Shown piece by piece: positions 35,498-41,765 of a DNA stretch of 49,275 nt (position 1 is its first letter; each line of letters opens with the position of its first letter). Made by a program: the position numbers and the translations under genes. The stretch is taken from contig JAFTOI010000016.1 in the NCBI GenBank assembly GCA_017463865.1, forward strand, positions 1 to 49,275, read 5' to 3'. This DNA comes from Clostridia bacterium (GTDB taxonomy: Bacteria > Bacillota > Clostridia > Oscillospirales > CAG-272). The notes beneath the pieces were generated by a model. The model made no database searches and was not told the origin of the DNA. It worked only from the letters and a program-made list of their open reading frames with translations.

Positions 35498-36142
35498 TTA
35501 ATTCGGCGATTCGAGGGTGTGGGTGGGTACCGTCCAGACGGTGTACTTTCCCCAGTAGATTTCGCTCGAGAGGGTGAGGCGGGTCACGTCGTTGGCGAAC
35601 AGATACCCGCTTCCGGCTTGTTCGACGAAGCTGACGTCCCACTTTTCTTCGACCATGGCGAAGAGGGCGGGGCAGTCGCCGCGGCGGGCGATGTAGGTGC
35701 CGGGCATGACTTCGATATAGGTCTGCTCGTCACTCAGCCGCGCGGCGGCGGTGAGGTAGGGCAGGGGATTGCCCCGTTGGAAGATCGCTGGGGCATAGCT
35801 GACGAAGATGTGGATGAAGAGCAGTGCGACAGCGGCCATGGCGGCGAGGCCGATCACGATACGCGACCGCTGGCGTGTGCGTTCGGCGGCTGTCAGGGTG
35901 TCGATGACGACGGCCTCGACCTGCGGCGGTTCGACGATTTCGCCGGCCAGCAGATCCATGACGGTGACGCCGAGGGTGTCGGCGAGGGGGATGAGCAGAT
36001 CGACCCCGGGAAAGCTGAGGCCGCGCTCCCATTTGGAGACGGCCTTGCCGGTGACGTGCAGTTGTTCGGCAAGCTCGTCCTGCGTCAGGCCGAGTGTGCG
36101 GCGGCGCGCCGCGATGAGTGCGCCGGTTTTTGTGTTGTCCAT
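35498..36142 (-). CDS. XRE-family regulator with a membrane segment
   Basis: 214 residues. N-terminal Cro/C1-type HTH (about 5-62, ARRRTLGLTQDELAEQLHVTGKAVSKWERG), then DLLAGE, a basic linker, a membrane segment (about 95-116, IVIGLAAMAAVALLFIHIF) and an outside C-terminal domain of about 95 residues. It could sense an external signal and control its own operon, which it heads. ATG 36142 behind GGAGGTGA; the P1 peptidase starts 11 bases after its stop. Confidence 0.9.
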   Translation of the reverse strand: MDNTKTGALIAARRRTLGLTQDELAEQLHVTGKAVSKWERGLSFPGVDLLIPLADTLGVTVMDLLAGEIVEPPQVEAVVIDTLTAAERTRQRSRIVIGLAAMAAVALLFIHIFVSYAPAIFQRGNPLPYLTAAARLSDEQTYIEVMPGTYIARRGDCPALFAMVEEKWDVSFVEQAGSGYLFANDVTRLTLSSEIYWGKYTVWTVPTHTLESPN

Positions 36143-36161
36143 GTGGATCACCTCCGGGGTG

Positions 36162-36190
36162 ATTGTAGCATGGTGGGGCGGGTTTGTCAA
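36162..36190 (-). promoter_or_regulatory. SigA-type promoter of the XRE-to-helicase operon
   Basis: On the minus strand TTGACA (36185-36190), 17-base spacer, TACAAT (36162-36167), about 20 bases ahead of the XRE ATG. It sits directly beside conserved-loop hairpin copy A. Confidence 0.8.
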
Positions 36191-36211
36191 TCGACTGTTG
36201 GTCGAGGGGGG

Positions 36212-36330
36212 ATTTTTCCGCCCTTCCGGGCGGGGGGAGGGGGCGAGAACCATCTCAAACGCCGAAGTTTCTTGCCCCCTCCCGAGGTCGCCGCAGGCGA
36301 CCTCTCCCACCCCCACTCTCCTTGGCTGAG
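36212..36330. repeat. Conserved-loop/variable-stem hairpin element, copy A
   Basis: Main hairpin 36235-36283: 15-base-pair purine/pyrimidine stem GGGAGGGGGCGAGAA against TTCTTGCCCCCTCCC (one G-U pair) around the 19-base loop CCATCTCAAACGCCGAAGT. It is flanked by a small hairpin CCGCCC-TTCC-GGGCGG (36218-36233), a second hairpin GAGGTCGCC-GCA-GGCGACCTC (36284-36304) and the end motif CTCTCCTTGGCT (36316-36327). Located between the BrxD-like and XRE genes. Confidence 0.9.
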
Positions 36331-36341
36331 GCCGCTGTTGC

Positions 36342-37706
36342 TTAGAATTCCAAGTCGTCCATCGTGACGGTTGCTGCCGTTGGAGCGGGCGGGGCTTCTT
36401 CGGCTTCGGCGGAATCGGTGTGTGCCGCGAGGGTGACGGTGCCGACGATGTCGGCGAAGCGGGCGTTCTCGTTCTGCATGAGAATGTTGAGCACTGTCAT
36501 GTAGTCGCGCAGCATTTCGCGGGGGGTGATCATGGCGTCGGCGCCGGCGCGGTCGAGGCAGAGGTTCATGAACTGCACCATCTCGTCCTCGGTGATGCGG
36601 GGCGTCCAGTTATAGTTCTGTGCGTACAGGCCGGTGATGCGCTTGATGAGGGCGAACAGCTCGTCGTTGGAGAGTCGGCGCAGGCGGATGACCGGACCGA
36701 TGAGATTTTTGAAGCCGTCCAGCGCAAAGCGGCTGTCGCAGAGGCGGGAGCGCAGGGCCTCATAGCTGAAGAGGCCGCGGCGGCTGTCCTCGAGGAACTG
36801 CGGCGTACCGCCGAGGATCAGCGCCAGTCCCGGCGCGCGGCCCTGGAGTGTATCGTTGAACATGGCGAGGATCTTCTCGTAGTTGTTCTCGCGCGAGACG
36901 CGGTGGGTGATCTTATAGAGATTGACGCATTCGTCGATGAAGACCACCAGCCCACGGTAGCCCATCTGTCGCACCAGTGATGCCCAGAGCTTGAGGTAGT
37001 CGTACCAGTTGTCGTCGTCGATGATGGTCGAGACCGGCATGCCGAGGGCGGCGCGGGCTTCGGTCTTGGTCGAATATTCGCCGCGCAGCCAGCGCAGGCA
37101 GGCGCTCATACGGGTGTCGTCGCCGTCGAGGTAGGCGCGGTAGTAGGCGGTGACGACCGACGCGAAGTCGAAGCCGCCGACGAGAAACTCCATCTCGCGC
37201 AGAACGGCGTTGATCTTTGCGCCGAGCGCCGAGCGGAAGCGCTCGTCCTCGGGGGAGAGGCCCTCGGCGCCGAGCTCGGTCTGCAGCTCGCCGATCCAGC
37301 GGGCGATGAGGCGGGGCATGGCGCCGCCGTCGGGGGAGGCCTTGGAGGCGAGGTTCTTCATCAGCTCGCGGTAGGTGGCGACGCCGCTGCCGCCCGAGCC
37401 GTAGAGTCTCCGCTCGGGGGAGAGGTCGGCGTCAGCGGTGATGAAGTCGCGCTCGAGGGCGTAGCCGCGGATGAGCTGCATGAGGAAGCTTTTGCCGCTG
37501 CCGTAGCGGCCGATGAGGAAGCGCATCGACCCGCCGCCGTCGTTGACAGCCTCAAGGTCGCCGAGCAGGGCGGCGATCTCGTCGGTGCGGCCGATGGCGA
37601 TATAGGGAGCACCGGCGCGGGGGACGACCCCCGCCGACACCGACGCCAGCAGCGAGGTGAGGATCCGTTTGGGGACGCGAACCGTATCGTGAGTTTGTTC
37701 GGGCAT
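36342..37706 (-). CDS. BrxD-like P-loop ATPase (DUF2791 type)
   Basis: 454 residues. N-terminal VPKRILTSLLASVSAGVVPR, then GRTDEIAALLGDLEAV, Walker A GRYGSGKS (66-73), a long middle region, Walker B GLVVFIDECVN (about 252-262) and RLCDSRFALDGFKNLIGPVIRL. This architecture is that of the BREX ATP-binding protein BrxD and related stand-alone ATPases that are usually encoded with an Lhr-like helicase and, often, a TerB-like protein. I chose ATG 37706 because AAGGA lies eight bases upstream; another ATG at 37712 is too close. No TerB, PglX, PglZ or methylase is nearby. Confidence 0.87.
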   Translation of the reverse strand: MPEQTHDTVRVPKRILTSLLASVSAGVVPRAGAPYIAIGRTDEIAALLGDLEAVNDGGGSMRFLIGRYGSGKSFLMQLIRGYALERDFITADADLSPERRLYGSGGSGVATYRELMKNLASKASPDGGAMPRLIARWIGELQTELGAEGLSPEDERFRSALGAKINAVLREMEFLVGGFDFASVVTAYYRAYLDGDDTRMSACLRWLRGEYSTKTEARAALGMPVSTIIDDDNWYDYLKLWASLVRQMGYRGLVVFIDECVNLYKITHRVSRENNYEKILAMFNDTLQGRAPGLALILGGTPQFLEDSRRGLFSYEALRSRLCDSRFALDGFKNLIGPVIRLRRLSNDELFALIKRITGLYAQNYNWTPRITEDEMVQFMNLCLDRAGADAMITPREMLRDYMTVLNILMQNENARFADIVGTVTLAAHTDSAEAEEAPPAPTAATVTMDDLEF

Positions 37707-37738
37707 AGTCATCGTCCTTTCGTGGTTTGTATCATACT

Positions 37739-37767
37739 ATTATAGCATGGTTTTCGTGCGGATGCAA
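37739..37767 (-). promoter_or_regulatory. SigA-type promoter of the BrxD-like gene
   Basis: On the minus strand TTGCAT (37762-37767), 17-base spacer, TATAAT (37739-37744), 33 bases ahead of the ATG. Confidence 0.85.
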
Positions 37768-37808
37768 GGCGTATTTTGTGCAAAGGCGGCGGTTTTCGCA
37801 GACTTTTT

Positions 37809-37890
37809 TCGCCCTCCCGGGCGACCAGAGGGAGGGAACCATCTCAAACGCCGAAGTTTCCCTCCCTCTGGACTCCCACCTTCCTTGGCT
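37809..37890. repeat. Conserved-loop/variable-stem hairpin element, copy B
   Basis: Main hairpin 37825-37871: perfect 14-base-pair stem CCAGAGGGAGGGAA against TTCCCTCCCTCTGG around CCATCTCAAACGCCGAAGT. It is preceded by TCGCCC-TCCC-GGGCGA (37809-37824) and ends with TTCCTTGGCT (37881-37890), the same layout as copy A but without the GCA hairpin. Confidence 0.9.
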
Positions 37891-37899
37891 GGGGGCTTT

Positions 37900-37954
37900 G
37901 CCACCCCTCCGGGGTGGCGCCCCTCAAGCAGCCGTGCCCCCCGCAGGGGGGCAC
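37900..37954. repeat. Two GC-rich hairpins between copies B and C
   Basis: GCCACCCC-TCC-GGGGTGGC (37900-37918) and GTGCCCCCC-GCA-GGGGGGCAC (37934-37954), each a perfect stem with a three-base loop, like the side hairpins of the neighbouring elements. Confidence 0.85.
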
Positions 37955-37959
37955 ATGTT

Positions 37960-38066
37960 AGCCAAGGAAGTGGAGAGGGTGAATTGCCGCGCAGCGGCAA
38001 GAGGGGGAGGAGGGAACTTCGGCGTTTGAGATGGTCCCTCCTCCCCCTCCCCGCCTAGGAGGGCGG
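37960..38066. repeat. Conserved-loop/variable-stem hairpin element, copy C (inverted)
   Basis: Reads as the reverse of copy B. Start motif AGCCAAGGAA (37960-37969), side hairpin TTGCCGC-GCA-GCGGCAA (37984-38000), main hairpin 38001-38049 with a perfect 15-base-pair stem GAGGGGGAGGAGGGA against TCCCTCCTCCCCCTC around ACTTCGGCGTTTGAGATGG, then CCGCC-TAGGAG-GGCGG (38051-38066). Confidence 0.9.
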
Positions 38067-38084
38067 AAAATATTCAAAAATCCC

Positions 38085-38113
38085 TTTACAAACGGGGAAA
38101 AATATGCTAAACT
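38085..38113 (+). promoter_or_regulatory. SigA-type promoter of nrdR
   Basis: TTTACA (38085-38090), 17-base spacer, TAAACT (38108-38113), 39 bases before the ATG. It begins 19 bases after hairpin element C. Confidence 0.7.
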
Positions 38114-38152
38114 ATCCCTAACGAATCCCGCGAAAGAAAGGATACCCACACC

Positions 38153-38623
38153 ATGAAATGTCCGAGCTGCGGTTACCCAGAGAGCAAGGTCGTCGACTCC
38201 CGTCCCATTGAGGAGGGCTCCAGCATCCGCCGCCGCCGCGAGTGCATGGCCTGCGGCAAGCGCTTCACTACCTTCGAGGTCATCGACCACATCCAGGTCA
38301 TCGTCCGCAAGAAGGGGGGCGGCAAGGAGTTCTTCGACCGCGCGAAGCTCCTCTCCGGCCTGATGAAGGCCTGCCAGAAGCGTCCTGTCGACGCTGAGGC
38401 CATCGCCGCCGAGATCGAGACCGAGCTGCAGAACTCGCTCCGTTCCGAGGTCACCACTGCCGAGATCGGCGAGATGGCCATGGAGAAGCTGAAGGCTGTC
38501 GACGAGGTCGCCTACGTTCGCTTCGCCTCGGTCTACCGCGAGTTCCGCGACGTCGAATCCTTCATGGCCGAGCTGCGCGAGCTCCAGCAGACCAAGCAGG
38601 ACACACAGGAGGTGGAGGTGTGA
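38153..38623 (+). CDS. nrdR: Transcriptional repressor NrdR
   Basis: Zinc-ribbon/ATP-cone repressor of ribonucleotide reductase genes, 156 residues. Zinc ligands Cys3, Cys6, Cys31 and Cys34; the DSRP motif and RRRRECMACGKRFTTFE follow, then an ATP-cone (about 46-136) with VRKKGGGKEFFDRAKL. ATG 38153 is preceded by AAAGGA. The next gene starts inside its stop codon region with GTG, implying coupled translation. Confidence 0.97.
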   Translation: MKCPSCGYPESKVVDSRPIEEGSSIRRRRECMACGKRFTTFEVIDHIQVIVRKKGGGKEFFDRAKLLSGLMKACQKRPVDAEAIAAEIETELQNSLRSEVTTAEIGEMAMEKLKAVDEVAYVRFASVYREFRDVESFMAELRELQQTKQDTQEVEV

Positions 38624-39180
38624 AGCAGCTGAAAATGCGCCGCCCATCGGCGCCTGCGGCCGCGCATGCGCTCCCCGACGGCTATCGCATCATCCCCTTC
38701 GCGGGGACGCAGGGCGAGATCACCGACTGGCTTGCCATCGTTGCCGAGGGGCTTGTCCCGGTCGAGGACGGCGAGGCTGTGTTCGACCGCTACATCCGGA
38801 ACTGGAAGGATCTGACCCCCGGGGAGGATCTCTTCTTCGTTACCGATTCCGCCGGTAAACGGGTTGCCACCATCGCCGCCGTGCGGCATTCCGATGAGAG
38901 CGGCTATATCCACATGGTCGGCTCGCTGCCCGAATGCCGCGGAAAAGGCGTCGGCCGCGCCATGCTTGCCCATGCGCTGTGCGTGATCGAATCGCGCGGC
39001 GTGAACCACACTATCCTTACCACCGACGATTACCGCCTGCCCGCCATCAAGCAGTACCTCGACGCCGGCTTCCGCCCCGTTCTCTGGCAGGATCCCGACA
39101 GCGATATGCGCGCCCGCTGGGACAAGGTCATCGAGACGCTGGGCTATCGCCCGGTCGAGTATCTGGATGAGCTGAATTAA
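38620..39180 (+). CDS. GNAT-family acetyltransferase
   Basis: 186 residues. The N-terminal part LPDGYRIIPFAGTQGEITDWLAI and acetyl-CoA site SLPECRGKGVGRAMLAHAL, then YLDAGFRPVLWQD and RARWDKVIETLGY, identify a single-domain GNAT; substrate unknown. Start is a GTG at 38620 overlapping the nrdR stop, behind GGAGGTGGAGG. It ends with a hairpin terminator. Confidence 0.85.
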   Translation: MKQLKMRRPSAPAAAHALPDGYRIIPFAGTQGEITDWLAIVAEGLVPVEDGEAVFDRYIRNWKDLTPGEDLFFVTDSAGKRVATIAAVRHSDESGYIHMVGSLPECRGKGVGRAMLAHALCVIESRGVNHTILTTDDYRLPAIKQYLDAGFRPVLWQDPDSDMRARWDKVIETLGYRPVEYLDELN

Positions 39181-39188
39181 ATCCAAAA

Positions 39189-39218
39189 CGCCGTGCCATT
39201 CGGAAGAATGACACGGCG
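39189..39218 (+). terminator. Rho-independent terminator of nrdR-acetyltransferase unit
   Basis: CGCCGTGCCATTC, GGAA loop, GAATGACACGGCG: 12 of 13 positions pair, followed by CTTTCTCTGCTTTTC. Confidence 0.75.
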
Positions 39219-39296
39219 CTTTCTCTGCTTTTCGGCGGGACTATTATAATTTCAAAATAAATCAAACGAAACATTGGACAGATGAACGGTTCACCG

Positions 39297-39370
39297 TGTC
39301 ATCCTGAGCGAAGCGAAGGATCTTTTCCTCCGTCAAAGATTCTTCGTCGCGTTGCTCCTCAGAATGACAG
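39297..39370. repeat. Palindromic intergenic repeat, TCATTCTGAGCG family, copy 2
   Basis: GTGTCATCCTGAGCGAAGCG near the left end and CTCCTCAGAATGACA near the right end are near-perfect reverse complements, with AAGATTCTTCGTCGCG in the right arm. Same family as 9951-10020. Confidence 0.85.
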
Positions 39371-39444
39371 ACATGTTTCGTCCGTGCGCAGAAATTTGCG
39401 AATGGTTTAATCATAATTCTAATTATTATAATTAGTTTCGCATA

Positions 39445-39472
39445 ATCAGTGGGTCATTTTTGACCCACTGAT
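39445..39472. other. Perfect 12-base-pair hairpin downstream of dapB
   Basis: ATCAGTGGGTCA, TTTT, TGACCCACTGAT. It lies 18 bases after the dapB stop on the minus strand; no U-tract follows on either strand. Part of the arm, with its TTTTTGA, is repeated once more toward dapB (GGCTCATTTTTGA). Confidence 0.8.
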
Positions 39473-39489
39473 GGCTCATTTTTGATTCC

Positions 39490-40248
39490 TCACATCTCGG
39501 CGACCATATCCTGCATGGCGTACATGCCGGCGGTCTTGCCGGGCAGCCAGACGGCGGCAGCAAGCGCGCCGGTGGCGAAGACCTCGCGGGAGGCCGCGCT
39601 GTGGGAGAGGGTCACGACCTCGTCGCGGCCGGCGAACATGACCTCGTGCTCACCCACAATGGTGCCGCCCCGGACGGCGTGGATGCCGATCTCGTGCGGG
39701 TCGCGCTGGCGGCGGACGGTGTGGCGGTCGTAGACGTATTCGCTGTCCTCCCGCACCTCGGCGATGGCGTCGGCCAGCATCAGGGCTGTGCCGCTGGGGG
39801 CATCGAGCTTGCGGTTATGGTGGCGCTCGATGATCTCGACATCAAATCCTGTGCCCAGCGTTGCCGCGGCGCGGCGGCAGAGCTCGATGAGCAGATTGAT
39901 GCCCAGAGACATGTTGCGCGAGTAGAAGACTGGGATCTTCTTTGCGGCCTCGCGCATGGCGGAAAGCTCGCTTTCGTCGTGGCCGGTAGTGGCGACGACA
40001 ACAGGAAGGCCGCGCGCGATGGCAAAGTCGAGCAGGGCAGGGAGGGCGGTGTGGTGCGAGAAGTCGATAATGGCATCGGCTGCGCAGTCAGCCGGGATGG
40101 CGGCGGGAGAGGCGTAGAGCGGATAGTCGGCTGCGCCGCCCATCGGGTCGATGCCGGCCGTGATGGTGACGTCGCCGCGCTCGGCGGCGGCCGCCGTGAC
40201 GGCGCTCCCCATGCGGCCCAGCGCGCCGGAAAGGATGATATTGGTCAT
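39490..40248 (-). CDS. dapB: 4-hydroxy-tetrahydrodipicolinate reductase
   Basis: Second step of the lysine/diaminopimelate branch, NAD(P)H-dependent; cytosolic. 252 residues. Seen: nucleotide site LSGALGRMGSA (6-16), FSHHTA, and the substrate-binding and catalytic EIIERHHNRKLDAPSGTA with His143/His144 and Lys147. ATG 40248 follows dapA by 39 bases; an AAGGA is ten bases upstream. Operon dapA-dapB, under the lysine riboswitch. Confidence 0.97.
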   Translation of the reverse strand: MTNIILSGALGRMGSAVTAAAAERGDVTITAGIDPMGGAADYPLYASPAAIPADCAADAIIDFSHHTALPALLDFAIARGLPVVVATTGHDESELSAMREAAKKIPVFYSRNMSLGINLLIELCRRAAATLGTGFDVEIIERHHNRKLDAPSGTALMLADAIAEVREDSEYVYDRHTVRRQRDPHEIGIHAVRGGTIVGEHEVMFAGRDEVVTLSHSAASREVFATGALAAAVWLPGKTAGMYAMQDMVAEM

Positions 40249-40287
40249 GGTTTATACGTCCTTGATTTGGTGAAAATTTGGATTCGA

Positions 40288-41181
40288 TCAGATCAGCCCG
40301 TGCTTCTTCATGGCTGCCTCGAGACGGGCGCGGTTGGCGTCCTCCATCTCGCACAGCGGCAGACGGAACTCCTCGGTGCAGAAGCCCATCATGGCCATCG
40401 CAGTCTTGGCCGGGACGGGGTTGACCTCGCAGAAGAGGGCGTTAATCAGGTCGAGCAGTTCAAGCTGCTTCTCGGTGGCGCGAGCGGTATTGCCGCTCAG
40501 ATAGTCGGCGACGATGTCGTGGGTCTCTTTGGGCATGACGTTGGAGAGTACCGAGATGACGCCCTTGCCGCCCAGCGAGAGGATGGGCACGATCTGGTCA
40601 TCGTTGCCCGAGTAGATGTCGAGGTCACGGCCGCACTCAGCCGCAATGGCCGCGACGGCGCTGATGTTGCCCGAGGCCTCCTTGACGGCGACGATGCGCT
40701 CGTGCTTGGCCAGCTCCTTGTACACCGACAGCGGGATGTTCACGCCGGTGCGGGAGGGGACGTTGTAGAGGATAATCGGCTTGTTGGTGGCGTCGGCCGT
40801 CTCGAGGAAACTCTTGATGAGGCCCTTGGGGGTGGCCTTGTTGTAGTAGGGGGTGACGAGCAGCAGCGCGTCGGCGCCCGCGTCGCAGGCGGCCTTCGAG
40901 AGCTCGATGCCGTAGGCGGTGTCGTTGGAGCCGGTGCCGGCGATGACCGGAACGCGGCCGGCAACCGTCTCGACCGCGTGGGCGACGAGGTCACAGTGCT
41001 CCTCATGGGTGAGGGTTGCCGCCTCACCGGTGGTGCCGGCGACGACGATGGCGTCGGTGCCGCGCGCGATCTGATCCTCGAGGATGCGGTCAAAGGCAGG
41101 GTAGTCGATCTGTCCGTTCTTGAAAGGGGTGACGACGGCGACAGCCGCACCAGTAAAAATGGTAGGTTTTGTCATAGACAT
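40288..41181 (-). CDS. dapA: 4-hydroxy-tetrahydrodipicolinate synthase
   Basis: Condenses pyruvate with aspartate semialdehyde, the committed step to diaminopimelate and lysine. 297 residues, TIM barrel. Seen: GTTGEAATL (49-57), catalytic Tyr139 in YNVPSRTGVN, and Schiff-base Lys167 in VAVKEASGN. ATG 41181 has AGGAAA upstream; a second ATG six bases later is less well placed. It is preceded by a long leader holding a lysine riboswitch and its terminator. dapB follows. Confidence 0.97.
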   Translation of the reverse strand: MSMTKPTIFTGAAVAVVTPFKNGQIDYPAFDRILEDQIARGTDAIVVAGTTGEAATLTHEEHCDLVAHAVETVAGRVPVIAGTGSNDTAYGIELSKAACDAGADALLLVTPYYNKATPKGLIKSFLETADATNKPIILYNVPSRTGVNIPLSVYKELAKHERIVAVKEASGNISAVAAIAAECGRDLDIYSGNDDQIVPILSLGGKGVISVLSNVMPKETHDIVADYLSGNTARATEKQLELLDLINALFCEVNPVPAKTAMAMMGFCTEEFRLPLCEMEDANRARLEAAMKKHGLI

Positions 41182-41248
41182 GGCAGGTTTTCCTTTCGGT
41201 TAGGTAAAAATTTGCCGTTTGGGGCGCGGAAAAGCGGCAAAACCGCAG

Positions 41249-41278
41249 AAAAAATAAAAAACCGGTTGAAAACCAGCT
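41249..41278 (-). terminator. Riboswitch-linked terminator ahead of dapA
   Basis: Minus-strand AGCTGGTT, TTC loop, AACCGGTT (eight pairs with two G-U), then TTTTATTTTTTC. It sits between the lysine aptamer and the dapA ribosome site, so read-through would be controlled by lysine. Confidence 0.7.
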
Positions 41279-41340
41279 GTACTTGTAATATAATAGTGCT
41301 GTTCAGGGCCGAGAAAGCCGAACGACTCATTACCAATACA

Positions 41341-41505
41341 GATAGCTCTCCATCAAATGAATTGACGACAGTCCGTCAGCTGTTGACCGAACGAACCAGC
41401 GGCCGCCCGGCTGCCGGGAAACCACTTCGGCGGTCCGCGCTCCCACGCCACCTCAGACGGCCGCAGCGGCCTCGGTGACGCGCGGTCACAGCCCGCGCCT
41501 CTATC
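41341..41505 (-). ncRNA. Lysine riboswitch (L box) aptamer
   Basis: In the dapA leader (minus strand), GATAGAGGCGCG (41505 to 41494) opens the structure and TGGAGAGCTATC (41352 to 41341) closes it, so P1 is GATAG/CTATC. Inside are GCCGAAG (41431-41425) and GGACTGTC (41374-41367), the landmark conserved segments of lysine riboswitches. It ends about 60 bases ahead of a terminator and regulates dapA-dapB, which are typical targets. The start lies about 40 bases after the promoter -10. Confidence 0.87.
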
Positions 41506-41544
41506 AATAAGTATATGTGTCGCACCGCAAATGGGTACGCTGTT

Positions 41545-41573
41545 ATGGTATCACAGATTTGGCCGCTTGTCAA
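41545..41573 (-). promoter_or_regulatory. SigA-type promoter of dapA-dapB
   Basis: On the minus strand TTGACA (41568-41573), 17-base spacer, TACCAT (41545-41550). Transcription would begin near 41538 and give a leader of about 355 bases that carries the lysine riboswitch. Confidence 0.85.
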
Positions 41574-41619
41574 TCGTTTTTTCGACTTTTTGCAAAAATT
41601 CTTCCGCAGCGCCGCCGTC

Positions 41620-41694
41620 AGCCAAGGAGAGGGGTGGTGTCGGAGGGGAGGAACTTCGGCGTTTGAGATGGTCCTCCCCTCCGGCCCGTGCGGG
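41620..41694. repeat. Conserved-loop/variable-stem hairpin element, copy D
   Basis: Start motif AGCCAAGGAGAG (41620-41631), then main hairpin 41641-41683: perfect 12-base-pair stem CGGAGGGGAGGA against TCCTCCCCTCCG around ACTTCGGCGTTTGAGATGG, then a short CCCG-TG-CGGG hairpin (41685-41694). It lies between the dapA promoter and queA. Confidence 0.9.
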
Positions 41695-41765
41695 AGCGCG
41701 AAAACCCTCAGCGGAAACGAATATCCTAACACAATTACGAAAATAATTCCCACGGAGTGAAAAAT

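Noticed and set aside
37809-38066. CRISPR-like array in the hairpin-rich spacer
   Set aside because: Repeats are palindromic and inverted, not direct with unique spacers; no cas genes are present.
39601-41478. Plus-strand 625-codon open frame across dapB, dapA and the riboswitch
   Set aside because: Opposite to two certain enzymes and crosses the lysine aptamer; no protein features.
41695-41765. preQ1 or other queuosine riboswitch ahead of queA
   Set aside because: Leader is only about 70 bases and lacks the preQ1 aptamer landmarks.
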